Assembly (NCBI GenBank): GCA_007693535.1
Contig: REDK01000071.1
Span: 1 to 38,156, forward strand
Length of the DNA stretch: 38,156 nucleotides
Source: Chromatiaceae bacterium
GTDB taxonomy: Bacteria > Pseudomonadota > Gammaproteobacteria > Chromatiales > Chromatiaceae
Direction: 5' to 3'
Part shown: piece by piece, positions 16,687 to 26,534 of the stretch
Position numbering within the stretch: the first letter of the stretch is position 1
Layout of the letters: each line of letters starts with the position of its first letter
The notes under the pieces: model-generated
Databases searched by the model: none
Seen by the model: the letters and a program-made list of their open reading frames with translations, nothing else
What the model was told of the DNA's origin: nothing
Made by a program: the position numbers and the translations under genes

Positions 16687-17164
16687 CCTGCTCCATAACG
16701 CCTGCGTCGCAACCTCAGAGGTGGTGAAACCATCTACCAAGCGCTCGGCGAGCAACAGAAACACTGATGCCTTCAGCGTTTCGTGCGGGGCAGGCGCCGC
16801 ACTGTTCTCAATCGCTGGTCAGGTTCATATCGCCGTTATGATCGGCAGGTAGCATGAGGGCATCGTTATCCGCCTCAATGATCGCGCCGATGCCCCGCGC
16901 CTATCCCGACCGCCCGCCCCATACCTGTCCTGACCGCAATCCGCGCCGCCAGTCCGACCTCGGCCGCACTGCCGAGGCACAACCCGGACGGCGTCATCGG
17001 CGGCCGCGGGCCTGCCCACCCGCGCCCCCCGTCACCACCCTCACTCGATGGTGGGCAGCGGACGCTGCCGGAGATCCCGATGCGCGCTCGAGCGGACGGC
17101 GGCGTGGACGGCAGACATGCCGCCGGGATCACCCGTGGGTCCGTCACGGTCGCAGGAGCGGTCG
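16687..17164. other. Intergenic region, nothing recognised
   Basis: These 478 bases between galE and the esterase gene hold short open frames on both strands, but none has a good start, family likeness or codon pattern. No tRNA, repeat or clear terminator was seen. The last part carries the ribosome-binding site (AGGAG) of the esterase gene. Confidence 0.6.
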
Positions 17165-17893
17165 ATGAACCGGGAATACCACCGCTGGTACAGCGCGCGC
17201 CTGGGGCGCGATATGGAGCTGCTGGTGTTCGGCCATGCCGGCGCCAAGGTCCTGGTCTTCCCGACCCGCGACGGGCGCTTCTACGAATACGAAAACCTGC
17301 GGATGGTAGAGGCGCTACGCTCCAAGCTGCAGGCCGGGCATCTGCAACTCTGGTGCGTGGACAGCGTCGCCTGGGAGGGTGTCTATTGCTGGTGGTGCCA
17401 TCCGGCCGACCGGCTGCGCCGGCACCTGGCCTTCGAGGACTATCTGCTGCATGAGGTGCTGCCGCTGATGCAGCAGAAGAATCCCCATCCCTGCACCATC
17501 GCCCACGGGCTCAGTCTGGGCGCCTTCCTGGCAGCCAACATGGCCTTTCGTCATCCGCACCTGTTTCGCAAGCTCGCGGCCTTTTCCGGGCGTTACGACC
17601 TCACCCTCGACGTCGAGCACTTTCGCGACCTGCTCGACGGCTGGCGCGACGAGCAGGTCTATTTCAACACCCCTGTCCACTATTTGCCCAACCTCGGCTG
17701 TCCCTGGCGGCTCGGCCAGTTGCGACAGATGGATATCGTGCTGGTGATCGGCCGCGACGATCCTTTCCTCGACAATAACCGCCATCTCAGCCAGATCCTC
17801 TGGGACAAGGGCATTTGGCACGCCCGCCACGAATGGGACGGCCGCGCCCACAGCGGCTACTATTGGCGGCGGATGGCCCCGCTCTACCTGTAG
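17165..17893 (+). CDS. Putative alpha/beta-hydrolase esterase (COG4947-like)
   Basis: The 242-residue protein has the features of a small esterase family. The nucleophile elbow is HGLSLGAFLA (Ser117), an acid is likely in VIGRDDPF (Asp198 or Asp199), and the His lies in RAHSGYYWRRM (His229) near the end. It opens with MNREYHRWYSARLGRDMELL and has FPTRDGRFYEYEN. There is no signal peptide, so it acts in the cytoplasm. AGGAG eight to nine bases before ATG 17165 supports the start over the longer frame. Substrate is unknown. Relatives occur widely in proteobacteria, sometimes near peptide- or amino-acid-ligase genes; none is adjacent here. It converges on adk. Confidence 0.8.
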   Translation: MNREYHRWYSARLGRDMELLVFGHAGAKVLVFPTRDGRFYEYENLRMVEALRSKLQAGHLQLWCVDSVAWEGVYCWWCHPADRLRRHLAFEDYLLHEVLPLMQQKNPHPCTIAHGLSLGAFLAANMAFRHPHLFRKLAAFSGRYDLTLDVEHFRDLLDGWRDEQVYFNTPVHYLPNLGCPWRLGQLRQMDIVLVIGRDDPFLDNNRHLSQILWDKGIWHARHEWDGRAHSGYYWRRMAPLYL

Positions 17894-18009
17894 GCTGGGG
17901 CGAGCAGGCGGAACCGCCCCATTGGCTTCAACATCGCTGCCCACAGTGGCACCCGCTCGGCGAAGCCGCGGCGGCATCCACGCCTCGCCGCTCGGGCGCA
18001 ACGCACGGA

Positions 18010-18699
<690 letters not shown>

Positions 18700-18823
18700 T
18701 CACAGCACGCAAGGCTGCCACAGGCCGCGAGCCGGGGCAAATATGACGCCGGCAGGCATCCGCACCGGCTGGCACGGCCATAGACGAAACGCAATGAAAC
18801 TGTCCACGCGACCTGTTTAACCC

Positions 18824-18843
18824 ATACCGAGGGTGGTATAACC
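18824..18843 (+). promoter_or_regulatory. Dyad overlapping a possible -10 box upstream of the cytochrome gene
   Basis: The sequence ATACC-GAGGGT-GGTAT (18824-18839) is a perfect 5-bp inverted repeat, and its right arm runs into TATAAC (18838-18843), a fair -10 element. It lies in the only A/T-containing part of the gap between adk and the cytochrome gene, 120 bases before the latter's start. A regulator that binds this dyad could control the cytochrome. No convincing -35 box was found; this is a weak call. Confidence 0.3.
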
Positions 18844-18962
18844 CGGCGAGCCGATGCCCGCACGCCGGGGCGTCGGCGGGGCGCATGCGGCACCACGCCC
18901 CCCCGAGGCCGACCGGAGCCCACGCGGTCGTCTCGTCTTCCACCGACTTCGAGGTCTGCGCG

Positions 18963-20990
18963 ATGCCCGCACCGATATGCCCGCTGCCCCACCTGCCGGG
19001 ACGCCTGCTGACCCTGCCCGCCCGGCTGCCGATCCTCTCCTTGATCCTGCTCTTGCTGGGACTCGCCCTAAGCACCGACGAGGCCGTCGCGGCCCTGCGC
19101 AAGTCCGATCCCAATGCCCCGCCGACGGTGGCGGAACTGCTCGACTTTCCGAACATCCCCAACGGCCGCTGCCTGAAGTGCCACAACGACAAGGACGAGA
19201 TGACCTCCGAGCGCGAGGACGGCACGGAGGTCAATATCTACGTGGACCGGGAACGCTTCGAACACAGCGTCCACGGTCATCAACCCTGCGTCGGCTGCCA
19301 CAACACGGTGCGCAAGGCCAACCATGACATGCCGCTGCCGAAGAGCATCGGCTGCGTCGCCTGCCATCTGAAGACCGCGGAACTGCAGCAGGACCGCGGC
19401 GATTCCGATTACCGCCGCCTCGACGTGGTGCTGGCACAGATCGACGGCTATATGAACTCGGTGCATGCACGGCCGAATCTACTGGACCAGTCGCGCACCA
19501 ACGCCACCTGCTACGACTGCCACGACGCCCATGCCATCGGCACTGTCGGCAGCTCCGCCCGCGCCGAGCACCGCGCCCGCAACCACGAGGTCTGCGGGCG
19601 CTGCCACGAGGAGCAGCGCGGCGATTACGTCCAGTCGATCCATGGCACCGCGGTCATTGATCGCCATGATGCCAGTGCCGCGGTCTGCTCCGACTGCCAT
19701 ACCCCACACAATATCGACTCGCCCGACCAGGACCGCATCAAACTGCTGATCACCGACAACTGCGGCAGTTGTCATCAGAAGCAGGTCAAGACCTATCAGG
19801 CCTCCTACCACGGCCAGATCACCCGCCTGGGCTACACCCACACCGCCAAATGCTACGACTGTCACGGCAGTCACGGCATCATGGATGTGACCGACCCGGC
19901 CAGCAAGGTCCATCCCGATAACCGGCTGGAGACCTGCCGGCAATGCCATGCCGATGCCCCGCCCGGCTTCGTCGGCTTTCGTGCCCATGGCGATGCCAAC
20001 GACTTCAAGCGCTATCCCGAGATGTGGCTCACCGCGCGCTTCATGGAGGCGCTGATCATCGGCGTCTTCCTTTTCTTCTGGACCCACATGCTGCTGTGGA
20101 TCTTCCGCGAATGGATCGATCGCCTGCGCGGCAAGGGTTATCGTCCGGACCCGGCCAACCCGCCCCAGGTCTATTTCCGCCGCTTCAGCCTTGGCTGGCG
20201 CCTGGCACATGGCCTGCTCGCGATCGCCGTGATGACCCTGGTGCTCACCGGGACCGCCGTGCTGTTCTCCGATCAGCCCTGGGCGCAGTACGTGATGAAC
20301 GTGCTCGGTGGCCCCAAGGTCGCAGCCGTCATCCATCGCGTGGCGGCCACCACCTTCGCCGCCATCTTCTTCGGCCATCTGCTGGTGGTGAGCTTCAATA
20401 TCCTGCGCGCCGGCAAGCGCTTCCAGTGGCTCGGCCCCACCTCGATGGTGCCAACCATGCAGGACATCCGCGATATCGGCGCGATGTTCAAATGGTTCCT
20501 GGGCCTGGCCCCGCGGCCACAGTTCGACCGCTGGTCCTACTGGGAGAAATTCGACTACTGGGCGCCATTCTGGGGCATGCTGGTGATCGGTCTGAGCGGA
20601 CTGATGCTCTGGTTCCCGACCGTCACCGCCACGATCCTGCCAGGCTGGGTATTCAATATCGCCACCATCGTCCATGCCGAGGAGGCGATCCTGGCCGCGG
20701 TATTCCTGTTCACCGTGCACTACTTCAATGTGCATTTCCGCCCGGAAAAGTGGCCCATGGACATCGTCATGGCCACCGGCGCAGTTCCGCTCGAAGAATT
20801 CAAGCACGAGCATGCGCTGGAATATGAACGGCTCCAGGCCAGCGGGGAACTGGAGAAGCACCTGGTCAAGCCGCCGACGGCGCGGTCGCGTCGCATCGGG
20901 CGCAAGATCACCGGCTGGCTAATTATCATTGGCCTGGTGCTGGCGGCACTGGTGATCAATGGCTACCTGAACATGCTCAGGGCTCATTGA
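18963..20990 (+). CDS. Nine-haem cytochrome c fused to a b-type membrane domain (CbcL-like)
   Basis: The 675-residue protein begins with a signal/anchor segment (about 20-43). A periplasmic region follows with nine CxxCH haem c sites, starting at Cys70, 109, 131, 183, 211, 242, 267, 297 and 325. After that come about six membrane helices (about 363-381, 417-436, 458-480, 536-556, 567-589, 651-668). Membrane His residues suited to bind b haems include His416, His458, His472, His571 and His586, and VHYFNVHFRPEKWPMD is a family mark. This nine-haem plus FdnI/HydC-like layout is that of CbcL of Geobacter, a quinone-linked inner-membrane cytochrome. It probably passes electrons between the quinone pool and periplasmic carriers, in a direction not known. 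GAGG lies before ATG 18963. It is monocistronic and has no outer-membrane conduit genes beside it. Confidence 0.85.
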   Translation: MPAPICPLPHLPGRLLTLPARLPILSLILLLLGLALSTDEAVAALRKSDPNAPPTVAELLDFPNIPNGRCLKCHNDKDEMTSEREDGTEVNIYVDRERFEHSVHGHQPCVGCHNTVRKANHDMPLPKSIGCVACHLKTAELQQDRGDSDYRRLDVVLAQIDGYMNSVHARPNLLDQSRTNATCYDCHDAHAIGTVGSSARAEHRARNHEVCGRCHEEQRGDYVQSIHGTAVIDRHDASAAVCSDCHTPHNIDSPDQDRIKLLITDNCGSCHQKQVKTYQASYHGQITRLGYTHTAKCYDCHGSHGIMDVTDPASKVHPDNRLETCRQCHADAPPGFVGFRAHGDANDFKRYPEMWLTARFMEALIIGVFLFFWTHMLLWIFREWIDRLRGKGYRPDPANPPQVYFRRFSLGWRLAHGLLAIAVMTLVLTGTAVLFSDQPWAQYVMNVLGGPKVAAVIHRVAATTFAAIFFGHLLVVSFNILRAGKRFQWLGPTSMVPTMQDIRDIGAMFKWFLGLAPRPQFDRWSYWEKFDYWAPFWGMLVIGLSGLMLWFPTVTATILPGWVFNIATIVHAEEAILAAVFLFTVHYFNVHFRPEKWPMDIVMATGAVPLEEFKHEHALEYERLQASGELEKHLVKPPTARSRRIGRKITGWLIIIGLVLAALVINGYLNMLRAH

Positions 20991-21223
20991 GCGTCCTATC
21001 CAGTGCGCGACGTCTTCGGCGGTCCAGGCCGGTCCGCCGGGGATGCACGCCGGGCGCAGCACGCGGCATCGACCAACCGACAACCGGGGGATCGGGCATC
21101 CGCCCACAGGTTCTGACCATCAGCGGCCGCGCTTGTCGGGCTGCCGCGCATTGGCCTGAACTGGCCCATTCAGGCCCGGTGCACCGCCGCGTTGGCAACG
21201 CCGAGGATTACCAGTCCTGATAA

Positions 21224-21997
21224 TCAGCCAGCCAGCAGCGGGCGCAGATCGAGCCCGGCCGCCAGCGCCGCGGTGGCCGGCGCCGGCAGCCAGGGCAGGC
21301 TGCCGAGCAGGGGGGCGTCGATCAGGGTCGCCAGGGTCGCGACATTCTCCTCGCGTACCGGCATCAGCGGATCGAGCAGATTGGCCACCCAGCCGGCCAG
21401 CGCCAAGCCGCTGCGGCGGATCGCCTCGCAGGTCAGCAGGGCGTGGTTCAGACAACCCAGCCGCAATCCCACCACCAGCACCACCGGCAACCCCAGCGCC
21501 GCCGGCAGGTCGCTGACAGCCAGCCGGGGGCCGAGCGGCACCCGCCAACCACCAACCCCCTCGACCAGCACCCAATCGGTCTGCGCAGCCAAGGCCTGAT
21601 AGGCCGTATCGATGGTCTCCAGCGCGATCTCGACCCCGGCCAGGCCGGCCGCGATATGCGGTGCGATGGGCGGGGCAAAGGCATAGGGATTGATCAACTC
21701 ATAAGGCATCGGCTGACTGCCCTGGGCAAGCAGGCGCTCGGCATCGTCGGAGCGCAGGGCCGTCGGCCCGGTCCCAAGGGCCGGCAGGCAGGCACGAATG
21801 CTGGCCAGTCCCGCGCCGGCCGGCCCGTCGGCCAGGGGATCGGGAAGCGCTGGTGCGGGGCCTGCGGCGCAGCCAGAGGCGACCGGCTTCATCCCGAGCG
21901 CCCGCTGCCCTTGCTGCTGCAGCGCCGCCATCAGGGCCAGGGTGACCTCGGTCTTGCCCACCCCTGTATCGGTGCCGGTGATGAACAGCCCGCTCAT
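21224..21997 (-). CDS. bioD: Dethiobiotin synthetase
   Basis: The 257-residue protein makes dethiobiotin from 7,8-diaminononanoate, CO2 and ATP. The P-loop is ITGTDTGVGKTEV (6-18), MKPVASGC carries the substrate lysine, and VLVEGVGGWRVPL is the conserved EGxGG region. Then DLPAALGLPVVLVVGLRLGC and LNHALLT match. An insertion of Ala/Gly/Pro-rich residues (about 44-75) makes it longer than the E. coli enzyme (about 225). Its ATG overlaps the bioC stop by four bases (ATGA). It is the last gene of the bio operon. Confidence 0.95.
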   Translation of the reverse strand: MSGLFITGTDTGVGKTEVTLALMAALQQQGQRALGMKPVASGCAAGPAPALPDPLADGPAGAGLASIRACLPALGTGPTALRSDDAERLLAQGSQPMPYELINPYAFAPPIAPHIAAGLAGVEIALETIDTAYQALAAQTDWVLVEGVGGWRVPLGPRLAVSDLPAALGLPVVLVVGLRLGCLNHALLTCEAIRRSGLALAGWVANLLDPLMPVREENVATLATLIDAPLLGSLPWLPAPATAALAAGLDLRPLLAG

Positions 21998-22896
21998 CGG
22001 CGCCCCCCGCTGCCGGTGGCGCGCCGGCTAATGGCGCTGACCGGGATCGCGACCCCATCGGCGGTGCGCTGCTGCGGCTGGCGAGCGCTGGCCAAAGGCG
22101 CCCAGGCATGGCCATAGACCACCTCCCAGGTGGCTGGCAGCCGGCCGTCGCGGCGTTGTGTCTCGTAGGCCGCCTGCACGGCGGCCAGGCGGCGCCGACC
22201 GGTCAGCCCGCGCGGGCGTCCGGCCAGCACGTTATGCGCCCCCAACGCCTTGAGATCGACCATCAGATCGCGCAGCGCGGGATAGGTCAGGGTGAGTCGT
22301 TCGGCATCCATGACCGGATCGGCAAAGCCGGCCCGCACCAGGGCATCGCCGACGTCGTGCAGGTCGATGAAGGCACCAACATGGGCATGCCGGCCGCCAT
22401 CGGCAGCGGCCCAGGCGGTGCGCAGTTCGGTCAGGGTATCGGGACCGAAGCTGGTAAACATCAATAGCCCGCCCGGACGCAGCACCCGACGCAACTCGGC
22501 GAACGCCGTGGTCAGGTCATTGGCCCATTGCAGGGTAGCATTGGAGTAGATCAGGTCCACGCTGGCCGGTGCCAGGGGCAAGGCCTCCAAATCGGCGCAC
22601 AGCAGACGCGGGCGATTGCGCCAGCTACCCCGCCGGCGTGCCCGCGCCAGCATCGGCTCGGCGAAGTCCAACGCCAGCAGGCGCGCCCGCCGGTAACGGC
22701 GGGCCAGGCCATCGAGGGCAAAGCCGGTGCCGCAGCCCAGGTCCAGCACGGTATCCGGTTGCAGCCGGACATAATCCAGCCGCTCCAGCATCCGGGTAGC
22801 GATCTCCCGTTGCAGGACCGCAACCTGATCATAGCTGGCGGCGGCGGCAGTGAATGCGCGCCGGGCAGCGCGCTTGTCGATCTGATTCATGGGCAT
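21994..22896 (-). CDS. bioC: Malonyl-ACP O-methyltransferase BioC
   Basis: The 300-residue enzyme methylates the free carboxyl of malonyl-ACP with S-adenosylmethionine, so that fatty-acid synthesis can build the pimeloyl chain. The start is [20 protein letters not shown]; the AdoMet motif is VLDLGCGTGFALDGLA (50-65). CADLEALPLAPASVDLIYSN and LRRVLRPGGLLMFTSFGP are the next class I methyltransferase motifs, and the LMVDLKALGAHN segment is typical of BioC. AGGA lies seven bases before ATG 22896, which is preferred over ATG 22890. The gene starts ten bases inside bioH's end and overlaps bioD by four. The C-terminal tail (about 270-300) is extended and variable. Confidence 0.94.
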   Translation of the reverse strand: MPMNQIDKRAARRAFTAAAASYDQVAVLQREIATRMLERLDYVRLQPDTVLDLGCGTGFALDGLARRYRRARLLALDFAEPMLARARRRGSWRNRPRLLCADLEALPLAPASVDLIYSNATLQWANDLTTAFAELRRVLRPGGLLMFTSFGPDTLTELRTAWAAADGGRHAHVGAFIDLHDVGDALVRAGFADPVMDAERLTLTYPALRDLMVDLKALGAHNVLAGRPRGLTGRRRLAAVQAAYETQRRDGRLPATWEVVYGHAWAPLASARQPQQRTADGVAIPVSAISRRATGSGGRR

Positions 22897-23693
22897 GCGG
22901 GTCCTGAGGATACCGGTGCGGCGGTTGCCGCTGCGCCGCCTTGCCCGAGGAAGGCAGCAATGCGCGCGGCGACGACGGCAGGGTGCGAAAGCAGCGGGGC
23001 ATGGCCGGCACCGGCAATGCTGTGACAACTGGCGGTTGGCGCCAGCACGGCCAGGTCGGCGGCAACCCCCGCCGGCACCAGCACGTCGCGCGCGCCAAAC
23101 AGCCACAGGCTGGGTACTCCCAGCCCCGGCAGCACGGGGCGCAGGTCGCGCTCGGCCAGCAGTGCGAGACCGGCAGCCAGGGCGGCCGGGTCTGGCGCTG
23201 GGGCCATCGCCAAGCCCTGGCGTAACTGCCGCAAGGTAGTCCTGGCCGCCTCGCTGCCACGGACCTGCAACGCGAGAAAGCGTTCCAGGGTCCCGGCCGG
23301 GTCCGCCTGCAGGGCACCGTAAAAGCCGCGCAAGGTGCCTGCGGCCATGGCCCGCGGCCAGTCCGCCGCCTGCACGAAGCGGGGTGTGGCAGTGATCAGC
23401 ACCAGCGCGGCCACCCGCGCCGGTGCCAGGCGCGCCGCCGCCAGAGCGACCAGCCCACCCAGCGACCAGCCCAGCCAGACCGCCCGCGGTGGAGCCTGCG
23501 CCAGGCAGTCCGCGGCCCAAGCCTCGAGCGCATCACCGGTGCTCGGCGCAAAGCGGCGTCCACCATGCCCAGGCAGCGCAATAGCATAGTGCGCCCCCCC
23601 CGGGGCCAGCGCGGCGGACAGCGCCGCCCAGACCCCGGGATGCATTCCCCAGCCATGCAGCAAGACCAGCGCGGGGTCGGCAGGCACGGTCAC
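22887..23693 (-). CDS. bioH: Pimeloyl-ACP methyl ester carboxylesterase BioH
   Basis: The 268-residue alpha/beta hydrolase removes the methyl group from pimeloyl-ACP methyl ester, ending chain extension. The oxyanion segment is [12 protein letters not shown], the nucleophile elbow WLGWSLGG (Ser77), the acid lies in [10 protein letters not shown] and the His in [13 protein letters not shown], matching the order and spacing in E. coli BioH. Its ATG overlaps the bioF stop (ATGA), and its own end overlaps the start of bioC by ten bases. A C-terminal Ala/Gly/Pro tail of about 18 residues is probably disordered. A position between bioF and bioC is common in gammaproteobacteria. Confidence 0.93.
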   Translation of the reverse strand: MTVPADPALVLLHGWGMHPGVWAALSAALAPGGAHYAIALPGHGGRRFAPSTGDALEAWAADCLAQAPPRAVWLGWSLGGLVALAAARLAPARVAALVLITATPRFVQAADWPRAMAAGTLRGFYGALQADPAGTLERFLALQVRGSEAARTTLRQLRQGLAMAPAPDPAALAAGLALLAERDLRPVLPGLGVPSLWLFGARDVLVPAGVAADLAVLAPTASCHSIAGAGHAPLLSHPAVVAARIAAFLGQGGAAATAAPVSSGPACP

Positions 23694-24922
23694 CGGTCGG
23701 CACTCCGCGCACTGGTCGCAGAGGCCGGGGCCAAGACCCGTTCTGGGTCAGCGGACGGCATCGCCGTGGTCCGCGGCAGCCGCGCCAGGGCCTCCAGCAA
23801 CCGGTCCACATCGGCCTCGTCATGGGCGGCAGAGAAGGTGATGCGCAGCCGGGCGCTCCCTGCTGGCACCGTGGGTGGCCGGATCGCGGTCACCAGGATG
23901 CCGGCGGCCTCCAGCGCCCGGCTCCAGGCCAGGGCGGTGGCGGCATCGCCGCACAGCAGCGGTTGAATCGGCGTCGGCGAGGCGATCAGCGGCAACCCGA
24001 GCGCGGCGGCACCGGCCTGGAACCGCGCCACCAGCGCCTGCAGCCGGTCGCGGCGCCAGTCTTCGCAGCCAGCCAATTCCAGCGCTGCCAGGGTGGCATG
24101 GGCCAGGGCCGGCGGCAGCGCAGTCGTGTAAATATAGCTGCGGGCGCGCTGCACCAGATACTCGATCAGGTCGTTGCTGCCGGCCACGAAGGCCCCGAAG
24201 GTTCCGAAGGCCTTGCCCAGCGTGCCGATCAGGATCGGGACCTCGGCCGCTCCCAGCCCGTAATGGGCCAACGTGCCGCGCCCGCCGGGCCCGATGACGC
24301 CCAGGCCGTGGGCATCGTCCACCAGCAGCCAGCCGCCGCGCGCCGACGCCGCTGCGACCAGGGCCGGCAGCGGCGCCAGGTCGCCGTCCATGCTGAACAC
24401 GCCGTCGGTACTGATCAGCAGCGTGCACCCGGGTGCCGCCGTGGCCGCCAGGCGCTGAAGCTGGGCGCAATCGCCATGGGCATAGCGGCGCAGGCGCGCC
24501 CCGCTCAGGCGCGCGCCGTCGGTCAACGAGGCGTGGTTGAGGCGGTCGGCCAGGATCAGATCGCCGCGCCCGGCCAGGGCCACGATCGCTCCCAGGTTGG
24601 CCATATAGCCGGTCGAGAACAGCAGCGCCCGCTCGCGCCCGACAAAGGCCGCGAGCGCCTGCTCCAAGCGTTCGTGGGCCAGCCCATGGCCGCTGACCAG
24701 ATGCGCCGCGCCGCTGCCGACCCCCCAGCGCGCGGCCCCCTCGCGCAGGGCGGCGATGACCGTCGGATGACTGGCCAGGCCCAGGTAGTCGTTGCTGCAG
24801 AAGGCGAGTAGGCGGCGGCCACCGATCAGCGGGCGCACCTGCTGTGGTCCGTCCAGCCGGCGCCGGCCGCGATACAGGTGCTGCGCGCGCAGGCGCGCCA
24901 GTTCAGCGGCCAGGTCCAGCAT
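23690..24922 (-). CDS. bioF: 8-amino-7-oxononanoate synthase
   Basis: The 410-residue pyridoxal-phosphate enzyme condenses pimeloyl-ACP (or CoA) with L-alanine. Seen are [24 protein letters not shown], the adenine-type segment [34 protein letters not shown], and the lysine that binds the cofactor in [14 protein letters not shown]. The sequence [14 protein letters not shown] is a family mark. ATG 24922 ([11 protein letters not shown]) is chosen over 24955 as the usual family start. The last 30 residues (after ALARLPRT) extend beyond the E. coli enzyme. It follows bioB by 63 bases and overlaps bioH. Confidence 0.95.
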   Translation of the reverse strand: MLDLAAELARLRAQHLYRGRRRLDGPQQVRPLIGGRRLLAFCSNDYLGLASHPTVIAALREGAARWGVGSGAAHLVSGHGLAHERLEQALAAFVGRERALLFSTGYMANLGAIVALAGRGDLILADRLNHASLTDGARLSGARLRRYAHGDCAQLQRLAATAAPGCTLLISTDGVFSMDGDLAPLPALVAAASARGGWLLVDDAHGLGVIGPGGRGTLAHYGLGAAEVPILIGTLGKAFGTFGAFVAGSNDLIEYLVQRARSYIYTTALPPALAHATLAALELAGCEDWRRDRLQALVARFQAGAAALGLPLIASPTPIQPLLCGDAATALAWSRALEAAGILVTAIRPPTVPAGSARLRITFSAAHDEADVDRLLEALARLPRTTAMPSADPERVLAPASATSARSADR

Positions 24923-24985
24923 CGTCGGCCCCGGCCGCCTGCACACCGCGCGCAACAGCGGGCAGCCTCCCGCGCACGGGCCGGT

Positions 24986-26119
24986 TCATGGGGCCACCGC
25001 CGGCGCGGGGGCAGCACCCGCGGCCTGGGCCGCGCCGGCCCCGCGGTCCGCCCGCTGACCGGTCTTGTCGCAGGCCCCCGGGGTGGTACGGCCGGTCAGG
25101 CTGGTCTCCTCGCAGGCCAGCCCCAGCCGCGCGAACAGGGCGCGATCGCGTGCCGCCCCGGCATTGGCGGTGGTCAGCAGGCGCTCGCCAGAGAAGACCG
25201 AGTTGGCCCCAGCCATGAAGCATAGGGCCTGACACTCATCGGAGAGGCCCTCGCGTCCGGCGGACAGGCGCACATAGGAGGCCGGCATCATGATGCGCGC
25301 CACTGCGATGGTGCGCACCAGGTCCAGCGGGTCCAGCGGCGCGGCAGCGGCCAGCGGCGTCCCCGCCACCCGCACCAGCAGATTGATCGGCACCGATTCG
25401 GGATGCGCCGGCAGATTGGCCAACTGACAGAGCAGCCCGGAGCGGTCGCGGCGCGACTCGCCCAGACCGAGAATGCCGCCACTGCAGGTCTTGAGCCCGG
25501 CCGCACGGACATGCTCCAGGGTCTGGAGTCGCTCCTGATAGGTCCGGGTGCTGATGACCTCGCCATAGAACTCGGGCGATGTATCCAGATTGTGGTTGTA
25601 GTAATCGAGCCCAGCAGCGGCCAGTCGACTCGCCTGTGCCGCCGTCAGCATGCCCAGGGTCACGCAGGTCTCCAGCCCCAGGTCCTTGACTGCCTGCACC
25701 ATCGCGAGCACCACCTCCAAATGACGATCGGTCGGGTTGCGCCAGGCCGCGCCCATGCAGAAGCGGGTCGCCCCGGCCGCCCGCGCCGCTGCAGCGGCGG
25801 CGACCACCTCCGCCAGCGGCAGCAGGCGTTCCGGTGCCAGCCCGGTCTCGTGGTGGGCGCTCTGGGCGCAATAGCCGCAATCCTCTGGACAGGCGCCGCT
25901 CTTGATGCTGAGCAGGGTGCTCACCTGGACCAGATTGGGCTTGAACCAGGACCGGTGCGCCGCCTGCGCAGCAAACAACAGATCGTTCAGGGGCTGTCCC
26001 AGCAGCGCCTCGACCTCGGCCGGCTGCCAGTCGTAGCGCAGCGGGGCGGCGGTGGGCAACGGCAGCGCGACGGCCGCGGGGACGGGGACGGAACGGGAGA
26101 CGGGGGCAGTCGAGGACAT
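24986..26119 (-). CDS. bioB: Biotin synthase
   Basis: The 377-residue radical-SAM enzyme inserts sulfur into dethiobiotin. The [4Fe-4S] ligands are in [11 protein letters not shown] (Cys77, Cys81, Cys84). Ligands of the [2Fe-2S] cluster are expected in [16 protein letters not shown] and [12 protein letters not shown], and the Arg in [29 protein letters not shown] is also conserved. ATG 26119 is chosen since the longer frame adds unrelated residues. About 27 N-terminal and 30 C-terminal residues rich in Ala, Pro and Val are extra compared with E. coli BioB. It is the first gene of the operon, 59 bases after a perfect inverted repeat that looks like a BirA operator. Confidence 0.97.
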   Translation of the reverse strand: MSSTAPVSRSVPVPAAVALPLPTAAPLRYDWQPAEVEALLGQPLNDLLFAAQAAHRSWFKPNLVQVSTLLSIKSGACPEDCGYCAQSAHHETGLAPERLLPLAEVVAAAAAARAAGATRFCMGAAWRNPTDRHLEVVLAMVQAVKDLGLETCVTLGMLTAAQASRLAAAGLDYYNHNLDTSPEFYGEVISTRTYQERLQTLEHVRAAGLKTCSGGILGLGESRRDRSGLLCQLANLPAHPESVPINLLVRVAGTPLAAAAPLDPLDLVRTIAVARIMMPASYVRLSAGREGLSDECQALCFMAGANSVFSGERLLTTANAGAARDRALFARLGLACEETSLTGRTTPGACDKTGQRADRGAGAAQAAGAAPAPAVAP

Positions 26120-26177
26120 CGGGATTTCCGGCCAGGCCAAGCGGGCATGAGTGAGCGCCGTCCAAGGGTAGCGGCCC

Positions 26178-26226
26178 ACCCGCCGCTGTCAACCAGCAGC
26201 GTTGGCCTTGGTTGACAGCGGCGGGT
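26178..26226 (-). promoter_or_regulatory. Candidate BirA operator of the bio operon
   Basis: A perfect 17-bp inverted repeat (acccgccgctgtcaacc, 26178-26194, and its complement at 26210-26226) with a 15-base spacer lies 59-107 bases before bioB. The inner nine bases of each arm, CTGTCAACC and GGTTGACAG, match the known BirA consensus TTGTAAACC-N(14-16)-GGTTTACAA in seven of nine positions each, and the spacer is right. BirA carrying biotinyl-AMP would repress bioBFHCD when biotin is sufficient. A terminator is less likely: there is no T-run. Confidence 0.7.
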
Positions 26227-26534
26227 CGGGGCCGGGGGCCGCTCCCACCAGTCAACGCCCTGCGGGCTTGATCGTTGTTCCAGCCACCTCCCCTCTATAT
26301 CAGGCTAGTTGTCGCCACCAGATTCTGAGACCGTCAACCGCAACCGGGGACTTGCCCGCAGCCCTGACAGAGTGATGGCGGATGCGCTGCGCTTATCCGC
26401 CCTACGGCTGCTCACATTGTTTCTGAACGGTTACTAAGCGTCGCGGTGACCCGCCGTGACGCCTGTAGCATTGCAGGATTGGGCACTTGGGGGCCCGCGG
26501 GGTTGCTGGGCCGCGGCGGCCCGGCACAGCGCGC
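26227..26534. other. Intergenic region with a REP-like palindrome
   Basis: The gap between the bio operator and the mgtE stop holds no gene. A hairpin with arms GGCGGAT (26377-26383) and ATCCGCC (26395-26401), followed by CTACGG, resembles the short 'GGATGCGCTGCGCTTATCC' type of repeat that is scattered in many proteobacterial genomes. It could be a repetitive extragenic palindrome. Confidence 0.5.

Noticed and set aside
19479-20861. A 460-codon frame antisense to the multiheme cytochrome.
   Set aside because: It is a shadow frame on high-GC DNA; the plus strand has nine haem motifs and membrane helices in order.
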